Assembly: GCF_003254115.1 (NCBI RefSeq)
Contig: NZ_QKZV01000004.1
Location: 1 to 64,000 of the forward strand
Source: Hydrotalea sandarakina
GTDB lineage: Bacteria; Bacteroidota; Bacteroidia; Chitinophagales; Chitinophagaceae
Reading direction: 5' to 3'
Length of the DNA: 64,000 nt
A model generated the notes under the pieces. It ran no database searches. It was not told where the DNA came from and saw only the letters and a program-made list of their open reading frames with translations. Below are positions 6,934-15,320 of the stretch, in pieces. The translations under genes and the position numbers were made by a program. Position 1 is the stretch's first letter, and every line of letters starts with the position of its first letter.

Positions 6934-9900
6934 AAAATATAAACTTTTAAGCGATGCTTATCCTGAAATGCTTCAGGACATCGGGCAGCTTATTCAAAAA
7001 GGCAAGCTGGCTAAAAGGTTTTCATTGCTTCAATTGTCAGAATCCGAGCTGAATCAACTCGCTAAAGCCAAAGAACTGTGCGAACTGGAAATTTTGAAAT
7101 TGTGGAATAATCAGGATGATGAAACCTTCAAAGCGCTTTGCTCGGTTTATTTTGATATTGCTTCCCTTTTACCCTGCGAGTGCAAAAGCGATGAAGATAT
7201 TTACGAAATCATCAAAGTGATTTCGCTGGGCTATCTGGGCGAACATGCACATTGGCTTAGAGATTTTTTAATCTCTCAAAAAAATGCCATAGATAATTTA
7301 CAAATCCCTGAAAAATGGAATAGCCGCCTGCTCCGAAAATGCTTTCAGGTGATGGTTTCATTAGTTATCAAAAAGTCATGGGCTGACCTCTCACAATCCA
7401 TCAATGCAATTAACCAACTTAGAGAGGAACAACAACAATTTGAAGAACAGTTTTTAAGCCAGGTAAAGGAAGAAGGACAACCCTATGGTGCCGCTGAAGT
7501 GGTATCGCTGTATCACTTTGCCAAAACCACTGAGATAGTAGGGCAATACCTTTTAGAGGGAAGAATTGAAAATGGACAATACGATGTTGAAAATAAAATA
7601 AAATACCATCTGAAAGTTGCCCGTGAGTTTGCCGGTGCCGCAGGCAATATGATGCTGGAACTGCTGTATCAGTATGTAGAAGCCTTCGCCATCAAACTTT
7701 GCAGAAACACGATTTGGTACACACTCACGGGAATCAATCACTGGGTAAGTGCGTTTAATCAATTCGTTGCCAAACGAGAAGAAAATGCAGTGTTTGAACT
7801 ATTGTATCCGCAAAAGGAAGCCATATTAAAAGGCGAACTGTTAAATCCTGCCCATCGCTCTGTTGTTGTGAGTTTACCCACTTCCAGCGGGAAAACCCTG
7901 ATAGCTGAATATAAAATTTTACAAGCCCTGAATGAATTTAGGGACCGTGGTGGTTGGGTAGCTTATGTTGTACCAACAAAAACATTGGTGAATCAGACCT
8001 ACATAAGATTAGAGCAGGATTTAGGCAAGATAGGTTTACAGATAGAAAAAGCCAGTGGCGTAGCCGAAATAGACGGATTTGAAGCCTATCTTGTTGAAAA
8101 TAGTGGAGACCTTACAGATTTTGACGTTCTTGTTACCACCTACGAAAAGCTCAATTTACTTATCCGTCAGGGACTTGGCACTACGGAGCGCAGGCCGCTT
8201 GTACTTACCGTAGTGGACGAAGCTCACAATATTGAAGAAAAACAACGCGGCTTAAACCTTGAATTACTCTTAGCTACCATTAAAAACGATTGCCGTGAAG
8301 CCAACTTCCTGTTGCTTACCCCCGATATTCCAAACGCCAAACAAATAGCCGAATGGCTGGGCGGAGAAAGAGGAAAAACCATCAACATTCAGTTTGATTG
8401 GTGGCAACCCAATGAAAGAGTTGTGGGTGCCTTAGGAACACAAGGAAGAGGTAAAAGCTTTGATGTGTTTATCCAAACCCTAAACACTGCCAAAGGTACA
8501 TATCAGATTGGTGAAAATATTCCATTGATTAAAGTAGAAAACTCCGAAATCAACTTATCGCAAATCAAACAGTCAAAAGTTAAGTTAGCACGTTTTGTCG
8601 GTAGTGAAATTTTGGATGTGAATTCACCCATCATCATCCTTGCTGCCGGTGTTGATGAGACCTATAGCATTGCAGATTATTTAACCCAAAAATGTTCTGT
8701 AAACTTTGAGCCGGATGATGATATAGAACTGCTGAAAAAATTTGTTCAAACCGAGTTAGGAGATGATTTTCCGTTGGTCAACTATTTAGACAAACGCATT
8801 GCCATTCACAGTTCAGCTATACCGGACGAAATCAGGCAACTTATTGAACTCTTGATGGTGCAGGGCAAATTGCAGGCATTAGTAGCTACTACTACCATAG
8901 CACAAGGTATCAACTTCCCTGTTTCAGCTGTGATTATGGGTTCATACGATTATCCATTCAGCGGGCCGATGCCCACCCGCGATTTCTGGAACCTTGCCGG
9001 ACGTGTAGGGAGAGTTGGGCAACAATCCTTAGGTTGGGTAGGAATAGTTTCAAAGAATGATAGTGACTTACAGAAGATAGTCAACTATGTTAGTGAAGCT
9101 TCCCGGGATTTACTTTCCCAATTGGAAAGTGCGGTCGCAATAGCGATGGATAACCAACAAGAGGATTTTGCAAGATGGCTTTACAAGGATGAGCGTTGGT
9201 CGGCTATTCTGCAATATATTTCCCACTTGCGATTGCAGGTAAACGACCTAAACCAGTTCTTAAATCATCTGGAAGAGAAACTTCAGGCTACCTTGGGCTA
9301 CCGACAAATTGAAGAAAGTAAAAAGAAATTTCTGATTAACAAATTAAGAGAATACGCACAAAATCTTTCATTAGAAGATGCACGCAGGGCTGATTCTACA
9401 GGTTTTTCAACTGTTTCTGTCCGACAAATGATAGCTAGGTTGTCACAATCAAATATTTCACCCGGTGATTGGAATAAAAACCAGTTGTTTTCTGAGCAAA
9501 ATCAAACCATGAAAAAACTGGTTGGCATCATGCTCAACACTTATGAAATCAGAAAATCACTGGAAGAAATAAAAGTTGGTGAACATGTATTAGACCAGCA
9601 AAGCATATCCCGATTAATTATTCAATGGGTTAATGGCAATAATATTTCGCAAATTTCTCGAAGCATTTTTCCAAATGAAGACGACAAAACAAAAGCCATA
9701 GAAAAAACCACAAAAGCCATTTACAAAGTGATTGCCAACATGGCAAGTTGGGGCATAGCCGCTTTACAGAAAATGCCAACCAGTGGAATAGATTGGCAGG
9801 ATTTATCAGAAACAGAAAAAAAGAAAATGATGAATATCCCTGCTTACTTGTTATATGGAGTGAATACCGATGAAGGCGTATTGATGCGTAAGGCAAATGT

Positions 9901-10102
9901 ACCCAGAAGCATAGCGAACAATATGGGTAGCATTTATAAGCAACAAGTGAGTGATGAGATTTACAATAAAAAAACGTATATGGTTCAAGAATGGCTAAAA
10001 AATCAAGGAGAGGATGTGTGGCAAAGCATTGTGCCGTCTAACTCAAAATTAAATGCTGGAGAATACCAAAGGATATGGAAAAAATTAAACGGAGTTCAAT
10101 AA
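6908..10102 (+). CDS. hamB: HamB-like superfamily 2 (Ski2-type) helicase
   Basis: This 1064-aa protein has Walker A PTSSGKTLIAEY near residue 322, a DEAH box (VVDEAHNIEE) near 435, motif V ATTTIAQGINFPV near 660 and motif VI AGRVGRVG near 698. This is a Ski2/Hel308-like SF2 helicase core with a 300-residue N-terminal and a 350-residue C-terminal helical extension. ATG 6908 overlaps the upstream nuclease gene; ATG 6920 is an alternative start. As partner of a DUF1837 nuclease it is best read as the HamB or AbpB subunit. The gene ends 18 bp before hsdR, so it is embedded in the RM transcription unit. Confidence 0.75.
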   Translation: MEQAMKATEKYKLLSDAYPEMLQDIGQLIQKGKLAKRFSLLQLSESELNQLAKAKELCELEILKLWNNQDDETFKALCSVYFDIASLLPCECKSDEDIYEIIKVISLGYLGEHAHWLRDFLISQKNAIDNLQIPEKWNSRLLRKCFQVMVSLVIKKSWADLSQSINAINQLREEQQQFEEQFLSQVKEEGQPYGAAEVVSLYHFAKTTEIVGQYLLEGRIENGQYDVENKIKYHLKVAREFAGAAGNMMLELLYQYVEAFAIKLCRNTIWYTLTGINHWVSAFNQFVAKREENAVFELLYPQKEAILKGELLNPAHRSVVVSLPTSSGKTLIAEYKILQALNEFRDRGGWVAYVVPTKTLVNQTYIRLEQDLGKIGLQIEKASGVAEIDGFEAYLVENSGDLTDFDVLVTTYEKLNLLIRQGLGTTERRPLVLTVVDEAHNIEEKQRGLNLELLLATIKNDCREANFLLLTPDIPNAKQIAEWLGGERGKTINIQFDWWQPNERVVGALGTQGRGKSFDVFIQTLNTAKGTYQIGENIPLIKVENSEINLSQIKQSKVKLARFVGSEILDVNSPIIILAAGVDETYSIADYLTQKCSVNFEPDDDIELLKKFVQTELGDDFPLVNYLDKRIAIHSSAIPDEIRQLIELLMVQGKLQALVATTTIAQGINFPVSAVIMGSYDYPFSGPMPTRDFWNLAGRVGRVGQQSLGWVGIVSKNDSDLQKIVNYVSEASRDLLSQLESAVAIAMDNQQEDFARWLYKDERWSAILQYISHLRLQVNDLNQFLNHLEEKLQATLGYRQIEESKKKFLINKLREYAQNLSLEDARRADSTGFSTVSVRQMIARLSQSNISPGDWNKNQLFSEQNQTMKKLVGIMLNTYEIRKSLEEIKVGEHVLDQQSISRLIIQWVNGNNISQISRSIFPNEDDKTKAIEKTTKAIYKVIANMASWGIAALQKMPTSGIDWQDLSETEKKKMMNIPAYLLYGVNTDEGVLMRKANVPRSIANNMGSIYKQQVSDEIYNKKTYMVQEWLKNQGEDVWQSIVPSNSKLNAGEYQRIWKKLNGVQ

Positions 10103-10120
10103 TCAAAAATACTTGTGCGA

Positions 10121-13045
10121 ATGCCTTCACCAACGGAACATAAAAGCGTTCAAAGCCGCATCATAGAATATGCCACCGAAATTGGCTGGCAATATGTTTC
10201 GCAAAGCGAAGCCGAAAGCCGCAGGGGTTTTGATGCTTCTGCAGCTTCGCCAAGGGAAAAAGCCAGAAATGCCAGTCGTTTTTTCACCGATACCCTTTTT
10301 GAAAAAGTTAAAGAGTTCAATCCGAAGTTTAAAGACAACAAAGCCGATTTATTGCGTTTGCTTGATTTGCCTTTACCCAATATACACGGCAACCGTGATT
10401 TTCTGCATTACCTGCAAGGCGAAAAAACCTTTTTCAGCCAAGAAGAAAACCGGGAGTTCAATCTGATATTGATTGATTATGACAATCCTGCCAACAACAT
10501 TTTTGAAGTAACGGAAGAATATTACTTGTTCAACGGGCAATATGCCAATCGTGAAGATGTGGTGTTTTTAATCAATGGTATTCCGGTAGTGGTTATTGAA
10601 TGTAAAAACGCTACCAAAGATGAAGCCATTGCCATTGGTGTTGACCAACTGAGAAGATACCACCGGGAAACACCTGAACTGATGGTTCCGCAACAATTAT
10701 TTACAGCAACAGAAAGCATCGGCTTTTCGTATGGCGTAACCTGGAATACCATTCGCAGAAATATTTTTAATTGGAAAAGCGAAGAAATAGGAAACCTTGA
10801 AGCTAAAGTAAAATCGTTTTGCGACCGTCAGCATATTCTCGACCTGCTCAAGAAGTTCATTCTGTTTGCTGAACAGAATGAAGAACTCAACAAATTCATT
10901 TTACGCCAGCATCAAAAAACAGCCGTTGACAAAGTAGTTGAACGGGCATTAGACCCCACCAAAACAAGAGGGTTGGTTTGGCATACGCAAGGCAGCGGCA
11001 AAACCTACACCATGATTAAAACAGCCGAGTTGCTGTTTAAAGCCCCACAAGCTGAAAAGCCAACCATCTTGTTGATGATTGACAGGAATGAGTTGGAAGA
11101 CCAAATGCTGAAAAACCTAAATTCAGTTGGTGTAAACAATGTACAACAAGTCGAAAGCATTCAGGATTTACAACGGCTTTTGAAAAACGATTATCGGGGC
11201 ATTATTGTGAGCATGGTGCATAAGTTCAGAGATATACCGGCCGATGTGAACTCGCGTAAAAATATTTATGTACTCATTGATGAAGCCCACCGCACCACCG
11301 GCGGAGACCTTGGCAACTATTTGATGGCAGCCGTTCCCAATGCCACATTCATCGGCTTCACCGGTACACCCATTGACAAAACGGCCTATGGTAAAGGCAC
11401 TTTCAAAACTTTCGGCACGGATGACCCACAGGGCTATCTGCACAAGTATTCTATAGCAGACAGTATTGAAGACGGAACCACGCTTCCGCTCTTCTATGGC
11501 ATGGCACCTAATGAGTTGTTAGTTCCAAAAGAAATTTTGGAAAAAGAGTTTCTGAGTTTGGCAGAAGCATACGGAGTGAATGACATTGAAGAACTGAATA
11601 AAATTCTGGAACGAGCCGTAAACACCAAGAACTTTTTGAAAGGTAAAGAACGGGTGGATAAAGTGGCTGAATATGTTGCCAAACATTACAAGGAGAATGT
11701 AGAACCTTTGGGCTACAAAGCTTTTTTAGTAGCAGTTGACCGTCCGGCCTGTGCTATGTATAAAAAGGCATTAGACAAATATTTACCTCCCGAGTATTCA
11801 GAAGTTGTTTACACAGGCAACCATAACGACCCTGAAGAATTAAAAGCCTATCATAGGGATGCAAGAAGTGAAAAGGAAATCAGGCGGAAGTTTACCAGAC
11901 CCGATGAGTTGCCTAAAATTTTAATCGTTACTGAAAAATTATTGACGGGTTTTGATGCACCAATTTTGTATGCCATGTATTTAGACAAGCCCATGCGGGA
12001 CCATACGCTTTTGCAGGCTATTGCCAGGGTAAACCGTCCGTATGAGAATGAAGAATTAGAAATGGTAAAACCGCACGGTTTTGTGTTGGACTTTGTGGGC
12101 ATCTTTGAAAATCTGGAAAAAGCTTTGGCGTTCGACAGTGATGAAATCAACGCCATTGTAAAAGACATCAACTTGTTGAAACAACTTTTCCAAAGCAAAA
12201 TGGAAAAAGATGTTCCACCTTATTTGGAGTTGATTCAGCATAGTTTCAATGACAAAGACACCGATAACCTGATAAATCATTTCAGGGATAAATCGAAACG
12301 CAAAGAGTTTTTCAAACTCTTTAAGGAAGTAGAAATGTTGTATGAAATTATTTCGCCTGACAAGTTCCTTCGTCCATACATTGACACGTATGCAACACTT
12401 TCAGCTATTTATCAGGTAGTCCGCAATGCTTATGCAAAAAGGGTTCAGGTGGACAGAGAGTTTCAACGCAAGACAAATGAATTGGTGCAAAGTAAAATTG
12501 CTGGCACAGCACCGCATTTCAACAATGAGTTTTTTGAAATCAACGAAAAGACAATTCAAAAAATCAAAGACAGTCAAGATAACGATAATACAAAGGTTAT
12601 TAACTTAATCAAGAGCATTGAGAAAATTGCGGATGAAAATTCAGACGACCCATTTTTGATTGGCATTAAGGAAAGAGCCGAAGCAGTTGAAGAAAATTAC
12701 GAAAGCAGACAAATAAGCACACAAGAGGCATTAGAAGAAATCCGTAAACTTTATGAACAAGATTTAAAACGCAGAAAGGAACAAGCCGAAAAAGGTTTTG
12801 ACGATTTGACTTTCTTCATTTACAAGAAAATGCTTGAAAACGAAATCAACAATGCGGAAGAAATAACCAAACAGATAAAAGGGGAATTTGTAAATCATCC
12901 GAACTGGAAAACCAGCGAAAAAGAATTAAGAGAGCTTAGACAAGCAGTTTATTTCGCCTTGCTTGCAGAAGAAGACGACATTGATAAAGCCGCCAATCTG
13001 ATTGACGAATTGTTTAACCATTTATTCATTGCTTTCAAATTGTAG
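10121..13045 (+). CDS. hsdR: Type I restriction enzyme R subunit HsdR
   Basis: This is the ATP-dependent DNA translocase and endonuclease subunit. The N-terminal HSDR_N nuclease domain carries the PD-(D/E)xK signature VVVIECKN near residue 158, within the conserved VFLINGIPVV...AIAIGVDQLRRY context. The motor has Walker A HTQGSGKTYTM near 287, DEAH (LIDEAHRTTGG) near 386 and the ARVNRPY motif VI near 634. The last 200 residues are the charged helical region that binds the methyltransferase core. Its length of 974 aa is normal. I prefer ATG 10121; GTG 10115 is possible. It is separated from hsdS by the helicase module, which is unusual for an hsdMSR operon. Confidence 0.93.
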   Translation: MPSPTEHKSVQSRIIEYATEIGWQYVSQSEAESRRGFDASAASPREKARNASRFFTDTLFEKVKEFNPKFKDNKADLLRLLDLPLPNIHGNRDFLHYLQGEKTFFSQEENREFNLILIDYDNPANNIFEVTEEYYLFNGQYANREDVVFLINGIPVVVIECKNATKDEAIAIGVDQLRRYHRETPELMVPQQLFTATESIGFSYGVTWNTIRRNIFNWKSEEIGNLEAKVKSFCDRQHILDLLKKFILFAEQNEELNKFILRQHQKTAVDKVVERALDPTKTRGLVWHTQGSGKTYTMIKTAELLFKAPQAEKPTILLMIDRNELEDQMLKNLNSVGVNNVQQVESIQDLQRLLKNDYRGIIVSMVHKFRDIPADVNSRKNIYVLIDEAHRTTGGDLGNYLMAAVPNATFIGFTGTPIDKTAYGKGTFKTFGTDDPQGYLHKYSIADSIEDGTTLPLFYGMAPNELLVPKEILEKEFLSLAEAYGVNDIEELNKILERAVNTKNFLKGKERVDKVAEYVAKHYKENVEPLGYKAFLVAVDRPACAMYKKALDKYLPPEYSEVVYTGNHNDPEELKAYHRDARSEKEIRRKFTRPDELPKILIVTEKLLTGFDAPILYAMYLDKPMRDHTLLQAIARVNRPYENEELEMVKPHGFVLDFVGIFENLEKALAFDSDEINAIVKDINLLKQLFQSKMEKDVPPYLELIQHSFNDKDTDNLINHFRDKSKRKEFFKLFKEVEMLYEIISPDKFLRPYIDTYATLSAIYQVVRNAYAKRVQVDREFQRKTNELVQSKIAGTAPHFNNEFFEINEKTIQKIKDSQDNDNTKVINLIKSIEKIADENSDDPFLIGIKERAEAVEENYESRQISTQEALEEIRKLYEQDLKRRKEQAEKGFDDLTFFIYKKMLENEINNAEEITKQIKGEFVNHPNWKTSEKELRELRQAVYFALLAEEDDIDKAANLIDELFNHLFIAFKL

Positions 13046-13047
13046 TT

Positions 13048-13485
13048 ATGGCAAAGTGGACAGACAAAGCGGAATTTAAACGGGCAGTTTACACCTATGC
13101 CGACAAAATGAAAGTTAAAGTAAAGTCATTGGCATTACGACCAATGTCAAACAAATGGGCTTCATGTTCGACAGACGGAAACTTAAACTTCAATAAGGAA
13201 CTACTCGACTTAGACAAAGAATTGGGAGAATATGTGATTGTTCATGAACTACTACATTTTAATGTTCCAAATCATGGTAAACTTTGGAAGAGTTTAATGA
13301 CAGCTTACCTTGGTGACTATGAAAAAATAGAATTGAAATTAAAGCAGATTGCTAGAAGCCAGCCCAATTTGCAAGCACATTTAAAAGCCGCACAAGCCAA
13401 AGCAGAACCAAAACTTTTAAAAGAGCTTGCAAAGCCGACCCAAGAAATGCAAAGCATTCACGAACGCCATAGAAATGAAAAATAA
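13048..13485 (+). CDS. YgjP-like (DUF45) zinc metallopeptidase
   Basis: This 145-aa protein has the YgjP/DUF45 signature: RPMSNKWASCSTDGNLNFN, then IVHELLHFNVPNHGKLW, which supplies the HExxH zinc site and a third His. It starts 2 bp after hsdR, so it is the last gene of the RM unit. YgjP-like genes are often found directly downstream of type I hsdR genes. Their substrate is not established, and a processing or regulatory role for the restriction complex is only inferred. No signal peptide is seen, so it is probably cytoplasmic. Confidence 0.85.
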   Translation: MAKWTDKAEFKRAVYTYADKMKVKVKSLALRPMSNKWASCSTDGNLNFNKELLDLDKELGEYVIVHELLHFNVPNHGKLWKSLMTAYLGDYEKIELKLKQIARSQPNLQAHLKAAQAKAEPKLLKELAKPTQEMQSIHERHRNEK

Positions 13486-13494
13486 TGTGAGTAA

Positions 13495-13512
13495 AAAATT
13501 GGTTTTAAAAAA
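13495..13512. repeat. Right copy of the 18-bp inverted repeat flanking the RM island
   Basis: AAAATTGGTTTTAAAAAA is the exact reverse complement of 336-353. It begins 9 bp after the stop of the YgjP-like gene. Confidence 0.4.
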
Positions 13513-13620
13513 TCTCCTGCCCTTCAAAAAAAATAAAAAACGCAACGCACAGCCGACACGACAATGACACGAGAACTCAATACAGACAATGGTTTGCAAG
13601 GACGGACGACAGAAGGCCTA

Positions 13621-13757
13621 CTGCTAACAGCGGTTTGGCATAATGGCGGGTGCAGTGCTTCGTATGAAAGTTTTGTGGTAGGTTCAAGTGCAGTTCTTCG
13701 ATTAAACTTTTGTGCTAAAAATCCGCCACTACGCCAAGCCGCCAAACGCTAGCGGTC
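13621..13757 (+). repeat. attC-like imperfect palindrome, family R, copy 1
   Basis: This 137-bp element has a left arm starting CTGCTAACAGCGGTTTGGC and a right arm ending GCCGCCAAACGCTAGCGGTC, which pair imperfectly. Inner arms TGGCGG and CCGCCACT extend the stem. It lies 136 bp after the RM run and 56 bp before the RNase H gene. It contains an internal imperfect tandem copy (13650-13677 and 13688-13714). Related elements follow the next two genes in the same orientation. It recalls integron attC sites, but the terminal cores are not canonical GTTRRRY. Confidence 0.7.
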
Positions 13758-13812
13758 AGGCTATGAAGACAGAGCGTTACTCAACAGATGGTGATTGAAA
13801 CAGCAACAACGA

Positions 13813-14778
13813 ATGACAGATGAAGTAAAAATATTTGTTTATGGTTCATGCCACTTTTCCGAGCGACTTGACAGTTATGAAGTTGTTGGTAACGGTGGTT
13901 ACGGAGTTGTGATATGTACCAACGGAAAAAGGACAGAAGAATGTTCAGGTGGTTTTTCCAACACGACAAATGCACGAATGGACATTGTTGGAATAACTGA
14001 AGGACTTAAAAGAGTAACTGAGCCAAGCAACATAACCGTTTACTTGACCAACGGTTACGTAATTGACACCTTAACAAAAGGCTGGTTGGAGAAATGGAAA
14101 AAGAAAGGTTTCAAAAAGAAAAAGCATGTTGATCTTTGGCTTGAATTGGACAAAGTTCTTACAGCAAATTCACATTCAATTTCGTTTCAGCATTCAAGAG
14201 ATGTCAAGTTTTCTAAGGACTTCCAACAAGCAGAACTATTAGGTAAAACAATGTCTGAGAAGAGAAATCTACCAAGCGACTTAAAGACAATGGACAACAC
14301 AGTAACCGACCTTTTTGTAGCCACAGGGGACGATGCAAGTCAAAATTCAGATTTTGAAATTACTGATGACGAGCCAATTCTTGACAGTATTTGCGTTGAC
14401 GCTTCAACAATTTCAAATCCTGGACCAACCGAGTATCGTGGTGTTGACACCAATACAAAAAAGATAATATTTGATCTTAAACTGGAAGAAGCAACAAACA
14501 ATATTGGCGAGTTTTTAGCAATTGTTCATGCACTTGCACTTTATAAGAAAAAGGGTGAAGAACTTAAAATTATTTACAGCGATAGTTTGAACGCAATCTC
14601 TTGGGTTAAACAGAAAAAATGTAAAACCAAATATGAAAAAACAGATACAAATAAGAAAGTTTTTGAACTCATACAACGTGCTGAGACTTGGCTTCAAAAC
14701 AATCACTATGATACTAAAATTTTAAAATGGGACACTGCTGCTTGGGGACAAATTCCAGCGGACTATGGACGTAAGTAA
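13813..14778 (+). CDS. Tandem RNase H-like protein, first domain degenerate, second intact
   Basis: This 321-aa protein has two RNase H folds. The C-terminal one keeps all four acidic residues: D196 (CVDASTISNPGP), E233 (NNIGEFLAIVHALA), D257 (IYSDSLNA) and D317 (ADYGR), so it should cleave RNA in RNA-DNA hybrids. The N-terminal copy (FVYGSC, ARMDIVGITEGL, YLTNGYVIDTL) has lost or changed the first Asp, Glu and third Asp, so it is probably non-catalytic and may bind hybrid or protein. ATG 13813 is preferred to TTG 13795. The gene lies alone between two R-family palindromes, like a cassette. A defence or plasmid-control role is speculation. Confidence 0.75.
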   Translation: MTDEVKIFVYGSCHFSERLDSYEVVGNGGYGVVICTNGKRTEECSGGFSNTTNARMDIVGITEGLKRVTEPSNITVYLTNGYVIDTLTKGWLEKWKKKGFKKKKHVDLWLELDKVLTANSHSISFQHSRDVKFSKDFQQAELLGKTMSEKRNLPSDLKTMDNTVTDLFVATGDDASQNSDFEITDDEPILDSICVDASTISNPGPTEYRGVDTNTKKIIFDLKLEEATNNIGEFLAIVHALALYKKKGEELKIIYSDSLNAISWVKQKKCKTKYEKTDTNKKVFELIQRAETWLQNNHYDTKILKWDTAAWGQIPADYGRK

Positions 14779-14834
14779 ACAGCAACATGACAACAAACAT
14801 GTACTTCAAACGCTCGTGGATGGCTAAGCACAAA

Positions 14835-14969
14835 CCGGTAACAGCCGTTTTGCGTCAGGGGGGTGACATGCAAACTTAAAGGTTTGTGCTCCTATTTGGC
14901 TTTGGTGCAGGTTGACAGCTTAGTGCTTCTATTCCCGCCCGAACACAAAGCGACTAAACGTTAGTGGTC
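14835..14969 (+). repeat. attC-like imperfect palindrome, family R, copy 2
   Basis: This 135-bp element begins CCGGTAACAGCCGTTTTGCG and ends CTAAACGTTAGTGGTC, aligning with copies 1 and 3 at both ends while the centre differs. The centre has its own small hairpin (GCAAAC/GTTTGTGC). It starts 57 bp after the RNase H gene. Confidence 0.7.
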
Positions 14970-15174
14970 ATGCTATTGAGATATCGCAACCATTAAAACA
15001 ATAGAAGGGCTGACAATAAATTTTAAGATAACAAATTTTGATAGGTAGACAACATACAGGAAACATAACTTCTGGGCAGTTCTAGCAGATAGTTCGCCAC
15101 TCATGCCTATGGAGGAAAAAAATTAAAACAACCCCACCGTACAAAATAAAATCAAATTTCTACGACAAACGCAC

Positions 15175-15241
15175 AAGCGGTAGATTTGCTGTTGCCGCAA
15201 CACTGCATACCCTCACAAGGGCAACCCAAAAAGAGCTGCTT
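15175..15241 (+). repeat. Structured hairpin element, family B, copy 2
   Basis: AAGCGGT (15175-15181) pairs with GCTGCTT (15235-15241) using two G-T wobbles. TTTG and GTTGCC (15185-15196) pair with GGCAAC and CAAA (15220-15230). The paired positions differ from copy 1 (367-430) in a compensatory way while the unpaired AGA and flanking CGCACAAG are kept. It lies 80 bp upstream of the helicase gene. Confidence 0.6.
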
Positions 15242-15320
15242 CTCACAACGCTTGATCAGTTGAGCGGTAACAAAAGAGCCCTATTTTCTCACTTTTATGA
15301 ATATATTTAGCAAATAGGAA

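Larger units (their letters stand above)
14779..15320. other. Intergenic region between RNase H and helicase modules
   Basis: This 542-bp stretch has no convincing gene. It holds palindrome R copy 2 (14835-14969) and hairpin B copy 2 (15175-15241). About 200 bp of AT-rich DNA between them shows no clear motif. A promoter for the helicase gene probably lies here but I could not assign one. Confidence 0.6.

Noticed and set aside
13564-13752. 62-aa frame over palindrome R copy 1 (and a 73-aa frame on the other strand)
   Set aside because: Both are explained by the palindromic repeat and lack protein-like features.
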